Counted from the first letter of the stretch, positions 38,733 to 48,847 are shown. The stretch is DNA of 64,000 nt from Conchocele bisecta (GCA_029237695.1 JAQRGA010000379.1:1-64000); one strand, 5' to 3'. Notes: generated by a model from the letters alone, not told the origin. Program-made: numbers and translations.

Positions 38733-39636
38733 ATGCCAACTAAAAATGTTGTTACCAATGATAAAAAAAAACAATTAACGCCAGATGAAAGAGCGATTGC
38801 TGAAAAATATTATTTGGAATTTGGTGTGACGGAAGGGAGTCATAAAGAAGATGATAATGTGCTATATAAAACCACACCCTCTGACGATAAAGAAAATTAT
38901 GATAATTTTTTACATGATATTTATATGCGTCTTTTGGCAACCCAAGACTTATATAACGATAAAAATTATGATGAAGATGGTAATTTTATTGCTTATATTT
39001 ATAAAGATAATAAAAAGAAAAATACGCCGTATCTTTTAATAAAGATGAGGTTGTAATTATGAAAGAAAGCTTTGAGAGGCTTTCTTCTCCACCAGAGATA
39101 CGTTATTTCTGCTCACTATGAGCATCCTGTTTTCTTTCAGGATAGTGATGCTGATGCTTCGGTTTCTAATGCGTCTATACCTGCTACTGATGTATACAAG
39201 ATTCCTTCTGAAGAAGATGTGTTAATACATAAGCCTATATTAGGAAATACTAACAATGCTAATTTAGTCTCCGATGCATCCATTGATAATGAAAAACCTA
39301 ATCTTGAGGATGATTTTAATCCTCAAGATTCAACCGTTGAGATTCATGATGCTTCTGGCGAACTTCTCGGTCGCATTATAGATCGTGGAGAATCTCTTAA
39401 CCCTATTGTTTTTGCTAGTGATAAGGTTACAGCACTGGAAACCATGCGACACGCTCAATTAAAAGGCTGGTAGCAGTGTTAATTTAACTGGCAGTGATGA
39501 ATTTGTACAAGAATGTATGAAATATTGTGTTGAAAACAAAATAACTCCAATCATAACAGATGATAACCAACAGAAAATGCTTGATAGTATCCTTAAAAAG
39601 CAAAAAATTAGAGAGAAAAAAGGATTGAGAATGTGA
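38733..39636 (+). pseudogene. LPD7-like protein of conjugative elements, frameshifted
   Basis: Starts MPTKNVVTNDKKKQLTPDER; frames change near 39025, 39110 and 39470 but join into about 300 residues. The second half has AVSFNKDEVVIMKESFERLS and, near the end, ALETMRHAQLKGW and VNLTGSDEFVQECMKYCVEN, the layout of the LPD7 domain (large polyvalent protein associated), found beside relaxases and in phage/plasmid polyvalent proteins. Function of the domain is not known in detail; a role in DNA transfer is inferred from company. Confidence 0.55.
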
Positions 39637-39648
39637 TTATAAATAGAT

Positions 39649-39783
39649 ATGAAGTGGCTGTTTGATTTTAGTTCAGTAAATGTAGAGGTAGATGCCAGCA
39701 ATGAAGCAGAAGCTATTGAAAAAGTAAAGTTGTTGGTTAACGATAATTTAGATGAGTACCACAATCAAACTAGAGTAGATTAA
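39649..39783 (+). CDS. Small acidic protein (44 aa)
   Basis: MKWLFDFSSVNVEVDASNEA, then EAIEKVKLLVNDNLDEYH and a TAA at 39781. The alternating strand-helix pattern looks like a small ferredoxin-like half-fold. No strong ribosome site; 13 bp after the previous stop. Unknown function. Confidence 0.45.
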   Translation: MKWLFDFSSVNVEVDASNEAEAIEKVKLLVNDNLDEYHNQTRVD

Positions 39784-39815
39784 TATTGGTGAGTATGTTG
39801 ACATGGTAGGTCTAA

Positions 39816-40298
39816 GTGATACCAAAGAAGCCAGCCAAAAATAAAATTAAAAATGTAGAACAATATATTGTGTCTTTTTTAAAAACCATCGCTAAATTAA
39901 ATAACTCACAAAATGACGAAGTTTTGATGAATGAACTCGGTATTTATATGTTTTCTGTTGAAAACCAGTGCGGTTTTATTTTCAAAAAAACAGATTTAAA
40001 TCTTAACCTTGGTGATTTGTCTAAAGCTTTAGAAAAGGTTGGCAGTGTGAATGATCAACAAGCACTGAATTTGTTGGAACACTCTATAAAACTTAAGGCA
40101 CAAGAAACAGTTAAATTATTTACATTATTACAAGAAAAAATATCATTAAAAAAATATTTACCAATAACAAACGGGCTATTGAAAGAAAGGCTAGAGTTTT
40201 ATCTTAAGGTGAAAAATTGGCAATCGCTTTATAAAGACTCTGGTCCTCCTTTGAGCAAAATTGTCAGTAAACAACAACACACAATAGTTTTTAGATAA
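39816..40298 (+). CDS. Unknown 160-residue helical protein
   Basis: Starts MIPKKPAKNKIKNVEQYIVS and is mostly helical with Leu-rich amphipathic repeats (LGDLSKALEKVGSVNDQQAL, LEHSIKLKAQETVKLFTLLQ). No membrane segment or motif. The start is an alternative codon and could be later. It precedes two exported transfer-type proteins on the same strand, so it is likely part of that operon. Confidence 0.45.
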   Translation: MIPKKPAKNKIKNVEQYIVSFLKTIAKLNNSQNDEVLMNELGIYMFSVENQCGFIFKKTDLNLNLGDLSKALEKVGSVNDQQALNLLEHSIKLKAQETVKLFTLLQEKISLKKYLPITNGLLKERLEFYLKVKNWQSLYKDSGPPLSKIVSKQQHTIVFR

Positions 40299-40330
40299 TT
40301 TAATTAAGCATACAAACATAGGCCAGGAAA

Positions 40331-40852
40331 ATGAAAATAAATAAAAGTGTATTAATATTAATATTTAGTAGCATGTCAACGATTGCGCTTGGAGCAGATA
40401 CTAAAGTATTGGATAGTAGGTGTGGCGACATTAGATCCAACGTTCTAAAACATCAAATCTCGGTACAAAAGGCAGAATCGGCTGCTGCAGCAGAGATGAT
40501 TACGGGTGGTAATGTAGTTGATGCTAGTTGTCTTAATAGTTTTGATATATCACTAAAAGGGTTTGGTTTTTCCTTGCCTAATCTTGATGATTTACTAGAC
40601 AACTTTTTAAATTCGTTATGTGATAAGGCGAATTCTGTAATATCAAGTAATGTTGGTGCGATCAATCAAAGATTAGACTTGCCAATTGGCAGCGTTAGTA
40701 TAAATTCAAATTATGATGGCAAAGTGATTAATACTGAGGAAGGACAAATTATTATGAATAAGATTAAGGATAAGGTGCCTGATATCCCAATTATCAATAA
40801 GGAATATAAATCTACAATCGGAGGTGGCGTAAATGATCTTTTCTATAAATAA
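40331..40852 (+). CDS. Exported protein of the transfer region
   Basis: A 173-residue protein with a signal peptide (MKINKSVLILIFSSMSTIALG, cleavage after GA). The mature part has three Cys residues and an amphipathic helix SLPNLDDLLDNFLNSLCDKAN. No family recognised. Ribosome site AGGAAA. It overlaps the next exported protein by 20 bp, so the two are coupled and probably act together in the periplasm next to DotI. Confidence 0.6.
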   Translation: MKINKSVLILIFSSMSTIALGADTKVLDSRCGDIRSNVLKHQISVQKAESAAAAEMITGGNVVDASCLNSFDISLKGFGFSLPNLDDLLDNFLNSLCDKANSVISSNVGAINQRLDLPIGSVSINSNYDGKVINTEEGQIIMNKIKDKVPDIPIINKEYKSTIGGGVNDLFYK

Positions 40853-41888
40853 AACAATAATAAAAATAGTAGTAGTAGGCTTTATTCTAATTCAACAGCA
40901 GCAGGCTTATGCAGCTTGCTGTGGTGCGGCAGCGGTTGCGGCTATCAATTCAAGAGCAGCAGAGCTTAAAGGGCAGTTAAAGAGTGGCTTTTCTGGTGTT
41001 AATAGTAATATTAACGAAATGGAGCAGGCTGTTGTTAAAACCTTAAAGAATACTCATGCTGAACAAATGTCTGCGCAAAAAAAAAATGTCTGATGTTGCT
41101 ACCAAGACACAAGAGGCTTTAAACAGAGCATTTGAGCAAATTGCTGAGAGCGAGTCTTTTAACGAGTCTAAAAAATATGCATCTAGGCAATATGGCGATG
41201 ATTCAATGCCAGACCCACAAGACTTGTGTAAGCAATTTGCAATTGGAGATGCAATTCATAATGGCGGCAATAAAAATAGTATCATTAAACAGATTGAAAA
41301 AGACAATAAAAAAATACAAGAAAAAAAGCTTGAAGAATATGGCAAACAAAAGGCGGTTTATAATCAATATGTAAATAATTTGCCTGGCAATGGAAGATAT
41401 ATTATGTCTAATCTCTTAGATAAAGACACAATTACCAGTGAAGATGGCAATAAGGTTGCTACACTTTTAGACCACCTTATTGATAACAGCAGGAAAAATT
41501 CATTTTTAAAGGAAGAATTAGGTACTGTGGAAGGTCAGGTAAATCAAGCAAAAAGCAACAGTCTTTCGATGCAAAAAGAACTTTTAAAAAAGGTTTTTGC
41601 GGAACAGTTTATTTATCCTAAAGTTGAAATTATTAGGGATGGAGAGAGAAGCGCATCATCCTATTCGTTAATTAAAAAAGATATTAATGATAAATTCACC
41701 AAAGGTTTTGAGCCTGTTTTAACTAAAAATGATGTCGCTGTTTTAAGAGAGATATATAAAAATCAAATCAAACACTCAATAATCATATGATGTTTGAGCT
41801 TTTAGAGACGAATAAACAAATTTTAACAATGCTAACATTACAGCTGTCACATACGATTGATTCTAAGATGGACGAGATTAAGCGCTAA
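40833..41888 (+). pseudogene. Exported coiled-coil protein of the transfer region, frameshifted
   Basis: A signal peptide (IVVVGFILIQQQQAYAAC) with a CC pair is followed by a long helical domain: INSRAAELKGQLKSG and MEQAVVKTLKN, then after a break in a run of nine A (41080-41088) ATKTQEALNRAFEQIAESES and many more helices. A last break near 41780 gives the end LLETNKQILTMLTLQLSHTI at 41888. About 350 residues. Such exported helical proteins are common in type IV secretion loci (TrbJ/VirB5-like position), but no family is proven. Confidence 0.55.
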
Positions 41889-41911
41889 TTATTTTGTGTT
41901 TCAAGGTTTTT

Positions 41912-42568
41912 ATGGATAAAAAAAATGAAAAAATAGAAGAGGTACAAATAATAGCAGAATCAATGGCAACACAAGAGTCGTTAGTGCACTCTGTTCAAAG
42001 AAGTACCTTTGCATCGTTGTTATCATTGTTAGTTGCTGCTGGCTCAATAGTTATCTCATTAATGGTGGTTTATAACACACACGACAGATACTTTACTGTA
42101 AGCCCTCAAGGAGTTATAACACAGCTTGTTGCGCTTGATAAGGCCTTAGTGACAGATGAAGTGGCAAGAAAGTTTAGTAGGGATTTTTCGATAGCCCTGT
42201 ATTCAATTAATTATATTAATTTTAGGCAAAGAATAGAAAATATTGAATCAATGTTTTATGCAAAATCGTTTGATAATTTTATTATAGAATTTGAGGACAC
42301 CTTAAACTTTATTAAGAAAAAGAAACTTTATGCTCACACCCTTATCGAACTGCCGATACTTGTTAAAAGAGCAGAGCATAATGGCAGGATGAAATGGAAA
42401 TTTGAGGCGCCGATTACAGTTTATTATGAAAGTGCTTCTGGCGCCAAATATACTCAGAAAGTGATAGCAACAATTGTCATTCAAAGAACCGACAATAGAA
42501 AGAAAATTGGAGGCATTGAAGTATTTAGTTTTATTACTGAAACTCAAGAAATTAAAAATCAAATTTAG
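41912..42568 (+). CDS. DotI/IcmL/TraM-family secretion protein
   Basis: Starting at the ATG at 41912 the protein has a cytoplasmic N-tail, one membrane helix (LLSLLVAAGSIVISLMVV, about residues 36-55) and a periplasmic domain with YFTVSPQGVITQLVALDKAL, WKFEAPITVYYES and VIQRTDNRKKIGGIEVFSF. This is DotI/IcmL of Dot/Icm and TraM of IncI plasmids, which forms an inner-membrane ring of the type IVB channel. 218 residues, complete. With DotA and DotL homologues it defines the transfer system as type IVB. Confidence 0.88.
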   Translation: MDKKNEKIEEVQIIAESMATQESLVHSVQRSTFASLLSLLVAAGSIVISLMVVYNTHDRYFTVSPQGVITQLVALDKALVTDEVARKFSRDFSIALYSINYINFRQRIENIESMFYAKSFDNFIIEFEDTLNFIKKKKLYAHTLIELPILVKRAEHNGRMKWKFEAPITVYYESASGAKYTQKVIATIVIQRTDNRKKIGGIEVFSFITETQEIKNQI

Positions 42569-42632
42569 ATTGGATGTTCGACAATAAGGTATTATAAGAA
42601 AATTGGGGCAATAACAGAAAAGGCAGATTATC

Positions 42633-42764
42633 ATGAAAAATACACAGGCGCAAGAAAAAGAAAAACAACAGAATAACAATATAATTGCTAGATTTTATTT
42701 GGGTGCAAAAAGGAGGCATTTTAGAATGCCTCCTTTAGTAATTAAAACCCTCTACTTAAAATAG
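42633..42764 (+). pseudogene. 5' remnant of the next secretion gene (DotH position), cut by a scar
   Basis: ATG at 42633 opens MKNTQAQEKEKQQNNNIIAR; after about 20 codons the frame enters the 53-bp repeat at 42697-42749 and stops at 42762. In IncI and Dot/Icm operons DotI is followed by DotH/TraN, so this is probably its beginning. The rest of the operon (DotH, DotG and others) is absent from the window. Confidence 0.5.
42697..42749 (+). repeat. 53-bp scar repeat with hairpin, copy 1
   Basis: Identical to 58252-58304. Its centre AAAGGAGGCATT-TTAG-AATGCCTCCTTT is a perfect 12-bp hairpin. In both places it terminates a truncated conjugation gene. Confidence 0.85.
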
Positions 42765-42775
42765 TTTTTTATTTT

Positions 42776-43732
42776 ATGGATAAAAAATACGAAGAATATC
42801 TTAAGCAAGACTCACAAGACAGGACTCTTGCCTTGTTTGATAAAGATTTAATGTATAGCTTAGACTTCAATATGTTGAATCTAGAGAATGTCATGAACCT
42901 TGCGAAAAATGACAGGCATTCTGATATAGGCTTGTTAAATCATTTTTTAATTGACTTGTCGTGGAAATCCTCTGAATTAGAAGGAAATTCATATTCTTTG
43001 CTTGATTCTAAGGCTTTAATTGAATATGGGCAACCCTTAAAAGGAGCGCCAGAGGAAGATACACTAATGATACTTAACCATAAAAGTGCAATTAAGTATT
43101 TATTCAATAATAACATTTTTTTCTCGTCTGAAAGCTGGTTAAAAAATATTGTTGAGATTAACAGATTGTTATTAAAGAATATAGACTCAGAAAACCGCGG
43201 GGGCATTCTTAGGGGGTATGGAGAGTTAGAAATTTGTCATTCCAGTTACATTCCATCAACCGATAAAACCTTGCTAGATAAAATTTTAAATAATATCCCA
43301 ACTGTTATAGATACAATGAATCCTATTGAGCAATCGTTTTATTTGTTTTCTAGGCTTCCTTATGCGCAATTCTTTTTTGATGGAAATAAAAGAACAAGCC
43401 GCTTACTATGTAACAAGCCTTTACTTGATGCAGGCATTACACCAATCTCTATGATAGATATAGATAAGTCTGAATATTTAAAAGGTTTACTAGTTTTTTA
43501 TGAGCTTGGTGACGATTCAGTTATTAGACAAACTTTTTTACACGGTTACGCTAATTCTATATTACGTTATTCACCGCTGTCTATTGATCAAAAGATGGAA
43601 ATAAGAAGTGAAGGCAGAAAAGAACAAGTCGTCCATGACATGATCAGTTATTTTTCAAATAAAGACAATGATGAAAAACCAGAATTTTTTAAAGATCAAA
43701 TATCAAAAAAAAATTCATCGTTGAGAATGTAG
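42776..43732 (+). CDS. Fic-domain protein, class II layout, catalytic His replaced
   Basis: A complete 318-residue Fic protein. The N-terminal inhibitory motif S65-SEL-E69-G70 matches class II Fic proteins. The active-site loop reads QFFFDGNKR (198-206): the catalytic His position is Gln and Pro is Phe, while Gly, Asn and Arg remain. Other Fic subfamilies with Gln here exist, so it may have altered chemistry or be inactive, rather than being a random mutant, since the rest of the gene is intact. It starts 12 bp after the truncated DotH remnant. Target unknown. Confidence 0.75.
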   Translation: MDKKYEEYLKQDSQDRTLALFDKDLMYSLDFNMLNLENVMNLAKNDRHSDIGLLNHFLIDLSWKSSELEGNSYSLLDSKALIEYGQPLKGAPEEDTLMILNHKSAIKYLFNNNIFFSSESWLKNIVEINRLLLKNIDSENRGGILRGYGELEICHSSYIPSTDKTLLDKILNNIPTVIDTMNPIEQSFYLFSRLPYAQFFFDGNKRTSRLLCNKPLLDAGITPISMIDIDKSEYLKGLLVFYELGDDSVIRQTFLHGYANSILRYSPLSIDQKMEIRSEGRKEQVVHDMISYFSNKDNDEKPEFFKDQISKKNSSLRM

Positions 43733-43796
43733 GATTTTTTGACTTTGCGGTGAATAATGCCTATAATTACCTTAAATAATGCAGTGAATAATATAT

Positions 43797-44946
43797 ATGT
43801 GGATTTATGAACATCAAAATTGGACAAATTTTACTTGGAATGATAAGGTTCTAGCTTCTAAGTTGGCAGATGTTAGATATCATCAAGGTCGATTATTGGG
43901 AAATATAGAAAGACTGGGCTTTGAGCTTAAAGATGAAGCCAGCCTTATTACTTTAACTAATGATATTGTAAATTCATCTGCTATTGAAGGTGAGGCTCTT
44001 AGTTCAATAGAAGTGCGCTCTTCTATTGCTCGCAGGTTGGTTAAAGATGGATGTTAGGGGGCTTGATATTTCAACTAGTAGAAATGTTGAAGGTGTTGTT
44101 GAAATGACATTAGATGCTACACAACAGTTTTCAAGTCCTTTAACTAAAGAACGTTTATTTGATTGGCACGCTGCATTGTTCCCAACAGGACGCAGTGGAA
44201 TGAATTGGATTTCCGTAGGCGGGTGGAGGGAGTCAGATCCTATGCAGATTGTCTCTGGACCAGCTAACAGAGAAAAAATCCACTTTGAAGCCCCAAAGGC
44301 TAAATATATAGAAAAAGAAATAGAGGTGTTTTTAAACTGGTTTAATAATAAAGGCGATATTGACCCTGTAATCAAGGGGAGCATTGCTCATTTATGGTTT
44401 GTTACAATACACCCATTTGAAGACGGTAATGGAAGAATTGCCAGAGCAATCCTTGACATGGCATCGGCACGTGCTGATGATACACATGAGCGTTTTTATA
44501 GTTTGTCGTCCCAAATTAAATTAGATCGTAAAAGTTACTATAAACAACTAGAAGGGCAGCAACGTGGTACTCCTGAGATTACAGAATGGCTTAATTGGTC
44601 ATTAGATTGTTTTAAGCGAGCTATATTAAAAGCTGAAGAGACTCTCGCCAATGTTTTATTTAAAGCTAAATTATGGGATAGGATTAACCAAAATCCTATC
44701 AATGATCGTCAGAGTTTAATTGTTAACAGAATGCTTGAAGATGACTTTGAAGGGCATATGAATACCTCTAAGTACGCTAAAATAGCAAAGTGTTCAAATG
44801 ATACGGCTCTTAGAGATATCCAGGGCTTAAAACAGCGTGATGTCTTTGTTCAAAACATTGGTGGTGGACGCAACACTAGTTATAAAATAAACAAGAGTCA
44901 GGGTGAAAACAATAGCGAAAAGAAACGCCCTGTATTAAAAATGTAA
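43797..44946 (+). pseudogene. Fic-domain protein, class II, one frameshift
   Basis: The N-terminal part (IYEHQNWTNFTWNDKVLASK) is a DUF4172-type Fic N-domain, with the inhibitory motif SSAIEG. After one break near 44040 the Fic core follows with an intact HPFEDGNGR loop (about 44410) and a C-terminal winged-helix region (LIVNRMLEDDFEGHMNTSKY, ALRDIQGLKQRDVF). About 380 residues. Apart from the break all key residues for AMP transfer are present. The last 145 bp and following 90 bp are duplicated at 59336-59582. Confidence 0.82.
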
Positions 44947-45033
44947 TCCCATTCCCACATCAAAATTTAGGAATAATTAATTTAAAATGTTTAAAATTAC
45001 TTTATTATCAACATGTTGTAAGCTTTAATAGAA
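44803..45033 (+). repeat. Fic 3' end and flank, repeated at 59.3 kb (copy 1)
   Basis: Matches 59336-59582 almost base for base, including the noncoding flank TTTAATAGAATCC. Right after the shared part the second copy continues into the tRNA-like att sequence, whereas this copy has GTCCGCCG, possibly a degraded att. The junction marks an old right end of an inserted element. Confidence 0.8.
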
Positions 45034-45080
45034 TCCGTCCGCCGTTTTTAACCTTTGTTGTTGAAAAACCCATTGCAGGA

Positions 45081-45476
45081 ATGCCGAGAGACCTTGATAC
45101 CATAGGCTCTCACCTAAAAGCTAAAAGACTTAAAGGCAACAAATCACAAAGGTTCGTTGCCTCTTTGTTTGATACTGACATAAGAACGATTAATAATTGG
45201 GAAAGAAACAAAACTAAAACTATTCCTGCAAAATATTATCCTAAAATCATGGGGTTTTTAAATTATTGTCCAATAGAAAAAACACCAAATACTTTTTCAA
45301 AGAAAATTAAACTTCACAGACTTCATCAAGGACTTAATCAGAAACAATTTGCACAACTCTTAAAAGTTGATTCAACCACCGTTAAATTTTGGGAAAGTGG
45401 GGAGAGGAAGCCTTCGGATAAAATGGTTGGGAAATTACAAAAACAGTACGAAATATATCCGAGTTCACAACTCTAA
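45081..45476 (+). CDS. Regulator with two Xre-type HTH domains
   Basis: A 131-residue protein with two tandem HTH units: LDTIGSHLKAKRLKGNKSQR to INNWERNKTK (residues about 5-45) and KIKLHRLHQGLNQKQFAQLL to VKFWESGERKPS (75-115). Such double-HTH proteins occur as regulators on mobile elements. It stands just before the RiPP locus and convergent with it, so a role in controlling that locus is possible but unproven. Complete. Confidence 0.7.
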   Translation: MPRDLDTIGSHLKAKRLKGNKSQRFVASLFDTDIRTINNWERNKTKTIPAKYYPKIMGFLNYCPIEKTPNTFSKKIKLHRLHQGLNQKQFAQLLKVDSTTVKFWESGERKPSDKMVGKLQKQYEIYPSSQL

Positions 45477-45488
45477 AGGCACTTAAAG

Positions 45489-46606
45489 CTATCGACTCAA
45501 AATACTTCTTGTGTAAAAAATACCTGATAACAAGGTTGTGAAAGAAGATATTAACAACCCATATAAATAATATTCTGAATCAAATAACAATCCAACAGCT
45601 AAATACTGTGGCACGGAAATAAGGGAGTCTGCAGCTGAGACAACTGAACCACAAGAAGACCTGTATTTATCTGATATACTTTTTTGAAAATGAGATTCAA
45701 CAAGGATATTTTGTATCACTTGTAACATTACATGCAGTGAGAATATTAATAGAATGGCATACCCTAGTTCTGGGAAAAATCCTAGTAATAAAATCAACAT
45801 TGAGTTGATAACGAACGGATAAATATTGTTAAATATGTTTTTGTTTGAAATTTTAGTAGCAACAAGTGCAAATATTTGATAAAAAATAAAGCCAACTAAT
45901 ATGCCAAAATCCAAAAGATTAAAGATATATTGCCATAGAAGCATTGGCGCAATAGCTGAAATATTTTTAAACACAGCAGCCCAAAAATAAGCACGGTTAA
46001 ACAAATCGCAAAAAACTTGTTTGTATTCGGCGATTGATGGCACTTTAGCATGCTGTACAAGTTTTGTATATCTACGACTCCTTAAAGCATAAACCAAATA
46101 AGCCGAAATAAATAGCATACCACTAATTATCCAAGTTGAAGTAACACTATATTGATACACGGCGTAACAAATAGTGCCACCAAAAATTGATCCAATTAGC
46201 CTATATCGCGTTAAAATCTTTATGGACTTATGTTCATTTATTTGATTCTTTCTACCTGTTGAAATTGCTTCTGATTGTAATGCACCTGAAATAAAAGATT
46301 CTGAAACAGCACCAATTAAGGTTGCTACAACAACAATATGATAAAATTTTGTGCTGCATACACATATCCGATAGCTGTGATAAATCGTAAGATAGCAGAT
46401 AATAAGATAGAGTATCTTGCACCTTTAATATCAGCAATAATCCCTGTGGGCAACTCAAGTATAAAAATTGCGACTACAAAGATAGAAGATAGTACGCTTA
46501 CTTCCGTAAATGAATATCCAATATCTAACAAATAGAGAACGCCTAATATTCCAAACCCACCAAGACCTGAAAAATACAGAAATACAAAAGTTTTGAAGTT
46601 GCTCAT
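45489..46606 (-). pseudogene. MFS-type exporter of the RiPP locus, frameshifted
   Basis: Starts at 46606 with the first helices FGILGVLYLLDIGYSFTEVS and IFVVAIFILELPTGIIADIK, the typical MFS loop motif, and continues after breaks near 46330 and 46160 into six more hydrophobic helices ending at 45489. About 370 residues with twelve-helix spacing. It is the last gene of the minus-strand run precursor, unknown protein, YcaO, exporter, so it probably pumps out the modified peptide and gives self-protection. Confidence 0.75.
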
Positions 46607-46668
46607 AAATAACTACATGAAGAGCGATTTATCATAGGAAATATTATGCTTGGTATTATTTTTTTTAG

Positions 46669-48124
46669 TTATAAAAGGTTGAGTCTACCGTTGTTTTTGT
46701 AATACAAAGAGTCAAAACATGATATGTTTTCCATGAATACCCTAACAACATAAAAACTTTTTTCTATGCCAATGTAACTATGGTAAGCTAGCTCAACATT
46801 ATGTTTTTTACATATATTTATACACTTTTCATAGGCATCATTAACACTATTGATTGATTGATTTGAATAAGTACTTGAGAAATTTTTAATACTTTTCGGG
46901 CTAAAGAAGTTTTGGAAAATACTTTTTGGCTAGTCCATGTGACCAAATTCCCCTCATATCAATACCCGACTGGTTTGGGTCGTCTATCTCTTTTGTTGAA
47001 GATAATGATTGGTGCATTTGATATGCTTCGGAATATGCCCTATTGATAGACTTTTGTATATCAAAAGAAGAGCCTGTTCCTCTAGCGTGTAAAATACCAT
47101 CACTACTTTCTAATTCTAAAACACATTGCACTACAGGCAATTTGAAATCCGATGGCAATAACATAAGAGTGTGTTTAATATTCTTTGGCATGTTGAGATG
47201 CTGATAATATTCTTTTGGAATTTCATAAACAGGTGTATTAGTTCTAGAGTAATACCAAAAAGCATCTCTTTCAACTAACTCAAAAAAACCTTGGACAATT
47301 GCTTCGTTTAGAGAGGTGCCTACAGCCACACCATTGGTAGAAGTGCCAGAGTGTATTGATAAATCGTGATCCGATATGAAAGGGCAATATATGCAATTTG
47401 AAGGTATTAATATATCTTTATTTTGGGTTAAGGAGTATCCGCGTGTCCACTCTATCAATGTTTCTTTAGTATACGAAGAGAAAGTTTTAGAAATATCGTG
47501 TTTTTTATCATCGTCTATGAAAACATCGCTATATTTGAAAATTTCTGTTGAAAATGGCCAACCAAAAAAAGTACTTGGAGATATACAATTATACGGAACT
47601 CCATCTTCAGAATAAATTTGACTCTTCTCGCTAAAAATTCCTGAGAGAAAATAACGCTCTAGTCCTTCCGCTATAGCTCCTGCTAAAGCTTGGTCTTCAT
47701 CAAGACCTTTTCCACCAGAAAATTCAATATCTAGATAAGTACTAGATTCTGTAGTAACTGCTATGGCTGCTCCATACAAAAAGACTCCACCAAGATGCTC
47801 CCCTCCAGAAATAGGTTTAATTATCGAAGAGTGCCCAACAAAATAATAATTGTTATTACAAAATACTTCAGGATTTACCTCTCTGTAACCTGTTTTATTG
47901 TCGCCATTCGGATTACGGTTTCCATTAAATAACAAAAAGTCTGGAACCTTTAAATCATTTATAAGAATAGTTTTTTTTCTACAAGAGTCACAATTAGAAA
48001 ATGGAAAAAAGGTTGAAAGAGGTTTTTGTTCATACAAAGATGTTAAGTGAAAACAAATATTGTAATCTTCATAATACAATAGAGATGCTTTATAAATAAA
48101 TGCTAAATAATCTATCTCAACCAA
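46669..48124 (-). pseudogene. YcaO-domain peptide-modifying enzyme
   Basis: The ORF from a TTG at 48124 gives a CDSC pair (residues 45-48) and then the YcaO ATP-grasp-like core: SGGKG (136-140), AGAIAEGLER (148-157), NGVAVGTSLNEAI (264-276) and FELVERDAFWYY (281-292), with the conserved Glu residues for Mg-ATP. One break near 46910 separates the last 75 residues, which end NGRLNLL at 46669. There is no proline-rich PxPxP tail, typical of azoline-forming YcaO enzymes, so thioamide, amidine or another backbone change is possible. The N-terminus may extend upstream without a standard start. Confidence 0.82.
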
Positions 48125-48159
48125 GGATGTACTACTTTCATAAATTTTGCTTTATTATT

Positions 48160-48537
48160 TCAGTATGGCGAGTTACTGCATTTGTTACAACCACCAAATA
48201 GATTCTCTCCAGATGTGTAAATTGATTCTATACTGTTATTATTCTCACATAAACATATCAATAAACTAAACTTTTTTGAGTAAAAATCATATTCGTTAGA
48301 TGTGCAAACACATATTTCTATATTAGAGTCTTTGTTGGAATCTGTAGCCTCAATTTTTAATAAATTGTAGGCATTTTTAGAAAAATGTATATTAAATCCT
48401 TTTATGGATTGCCTAGATTTAACAGGCTCTATATTTGATATATCAGACCATATGTCATAAGAGGTATGATTTTCAGATATTATTTTTGCACAACATAAAC
48501 TTGTATTTTTTACTATATCTTGCGTATTAATAATCAT
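48160..48537 (-). CDS. Unknown Cys-rich protein of the RiPP locus
   Basis: A 125-residue protein starting MIINTQDIVKNTSLCCAKII and ending FGGCNKCSNSPY, nine or so Cys in total, several in CxC or CxxC pairs, suggesting metal binding. It lies between precursor and YcaO gene, 35 bp from the latter. It might be the leader-binding or E1-like part that usually partners YcaO enzymes, possibly once fused to the YcaO frame and separated by indels; no such fold is visible from the sequence. Confidence 0.5.
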   Translation of the reverse strand: MIINTQDIVKNTSLCCAKIISENHTSYDIWSDISNIEPVKSRQSIKGFNIHFSKNAYNLLKIEATDSNKDSNIEICVCTSNEYDFYSKKFSLLICLCENNNSIESIYTSGENLFGGCNKCSNSPY

Positions 48538-48552
48538 AATTTACACCTCAAA

Positions 48553-48584
48553 AAAAACCCTTTTTATTGCTAAAAAGGGTTTTT
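48553..48584. terminator. Terminator/attenuator between precursor and enzyme genes
   Basis: AAAAACCCTTTTT, six-base loop, AAAAAGGGTTTTT: a perfect hairpin with T runs on both strands, 20 bp after the 29-codon gene and 15 bp before the next gene. It would let most transcripts stop after the small gene and a minority read into the enzymes. Confidence 0.85.
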
Positions 48585-48603
48585 ATCCATATTAGAGAAA
48601 GTT

Positions 48604-48693
48604 TTATTTCGTAAATCCATATGAATTCTTTGATTGAAGCCAACCAAATTTCTGACCTTTCTTAATATTTTTAGCGATGATTATTTTTTTCAT
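48604..48693 (-). CDS. Candidate RiPP precursor peptide (29 aa)
   Basis: ATG at 48693 (minus) preceded by TAGGAGATAACT, an excellent ribosome site. The peptide starts MKKIIIAKNIKKGQKFGW and ends in NSYGFTK. It has eight Lys and no acidic residue, and Gly at 13, 17 and 26; possible modification sites are Ser21, Ser24 and Thr28, with no Cys. Upstream there is TTGTGT-16-TATATT, a possible promoter. Position first in the operon, followed by a hairpin and then the YcaO operon, is that of RiPP precursors. No leader similarity to a known RiPP class was recognised. Confidence 0.65.
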   Translation of the reverse strand: MKKIIIAKNIKKGQKFGWLQSKNSYGFTK

Positions 48694-48847
48694 TAGTTAT
48701 CTCCTATTAGATTAAAAATGGTATAACCTTTACTTTAAAATATAAAGTGTCTCAATTGTAACACAATAAATACATCAAAAGTATATTTATTCTATAAATT
48801 TAATTTTCCGTTGATGGTAGCGGTTAAAAGGCAGGGGTTCGTTGCCT

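Noticed and set aside
48604..48693. The 29-codon frame as a chance ORF
   Set aside because: The strong ribosome site, the following hairpin terminator and the position at the head of a YcaO operon argue against chance, so it was kept as a candidate.
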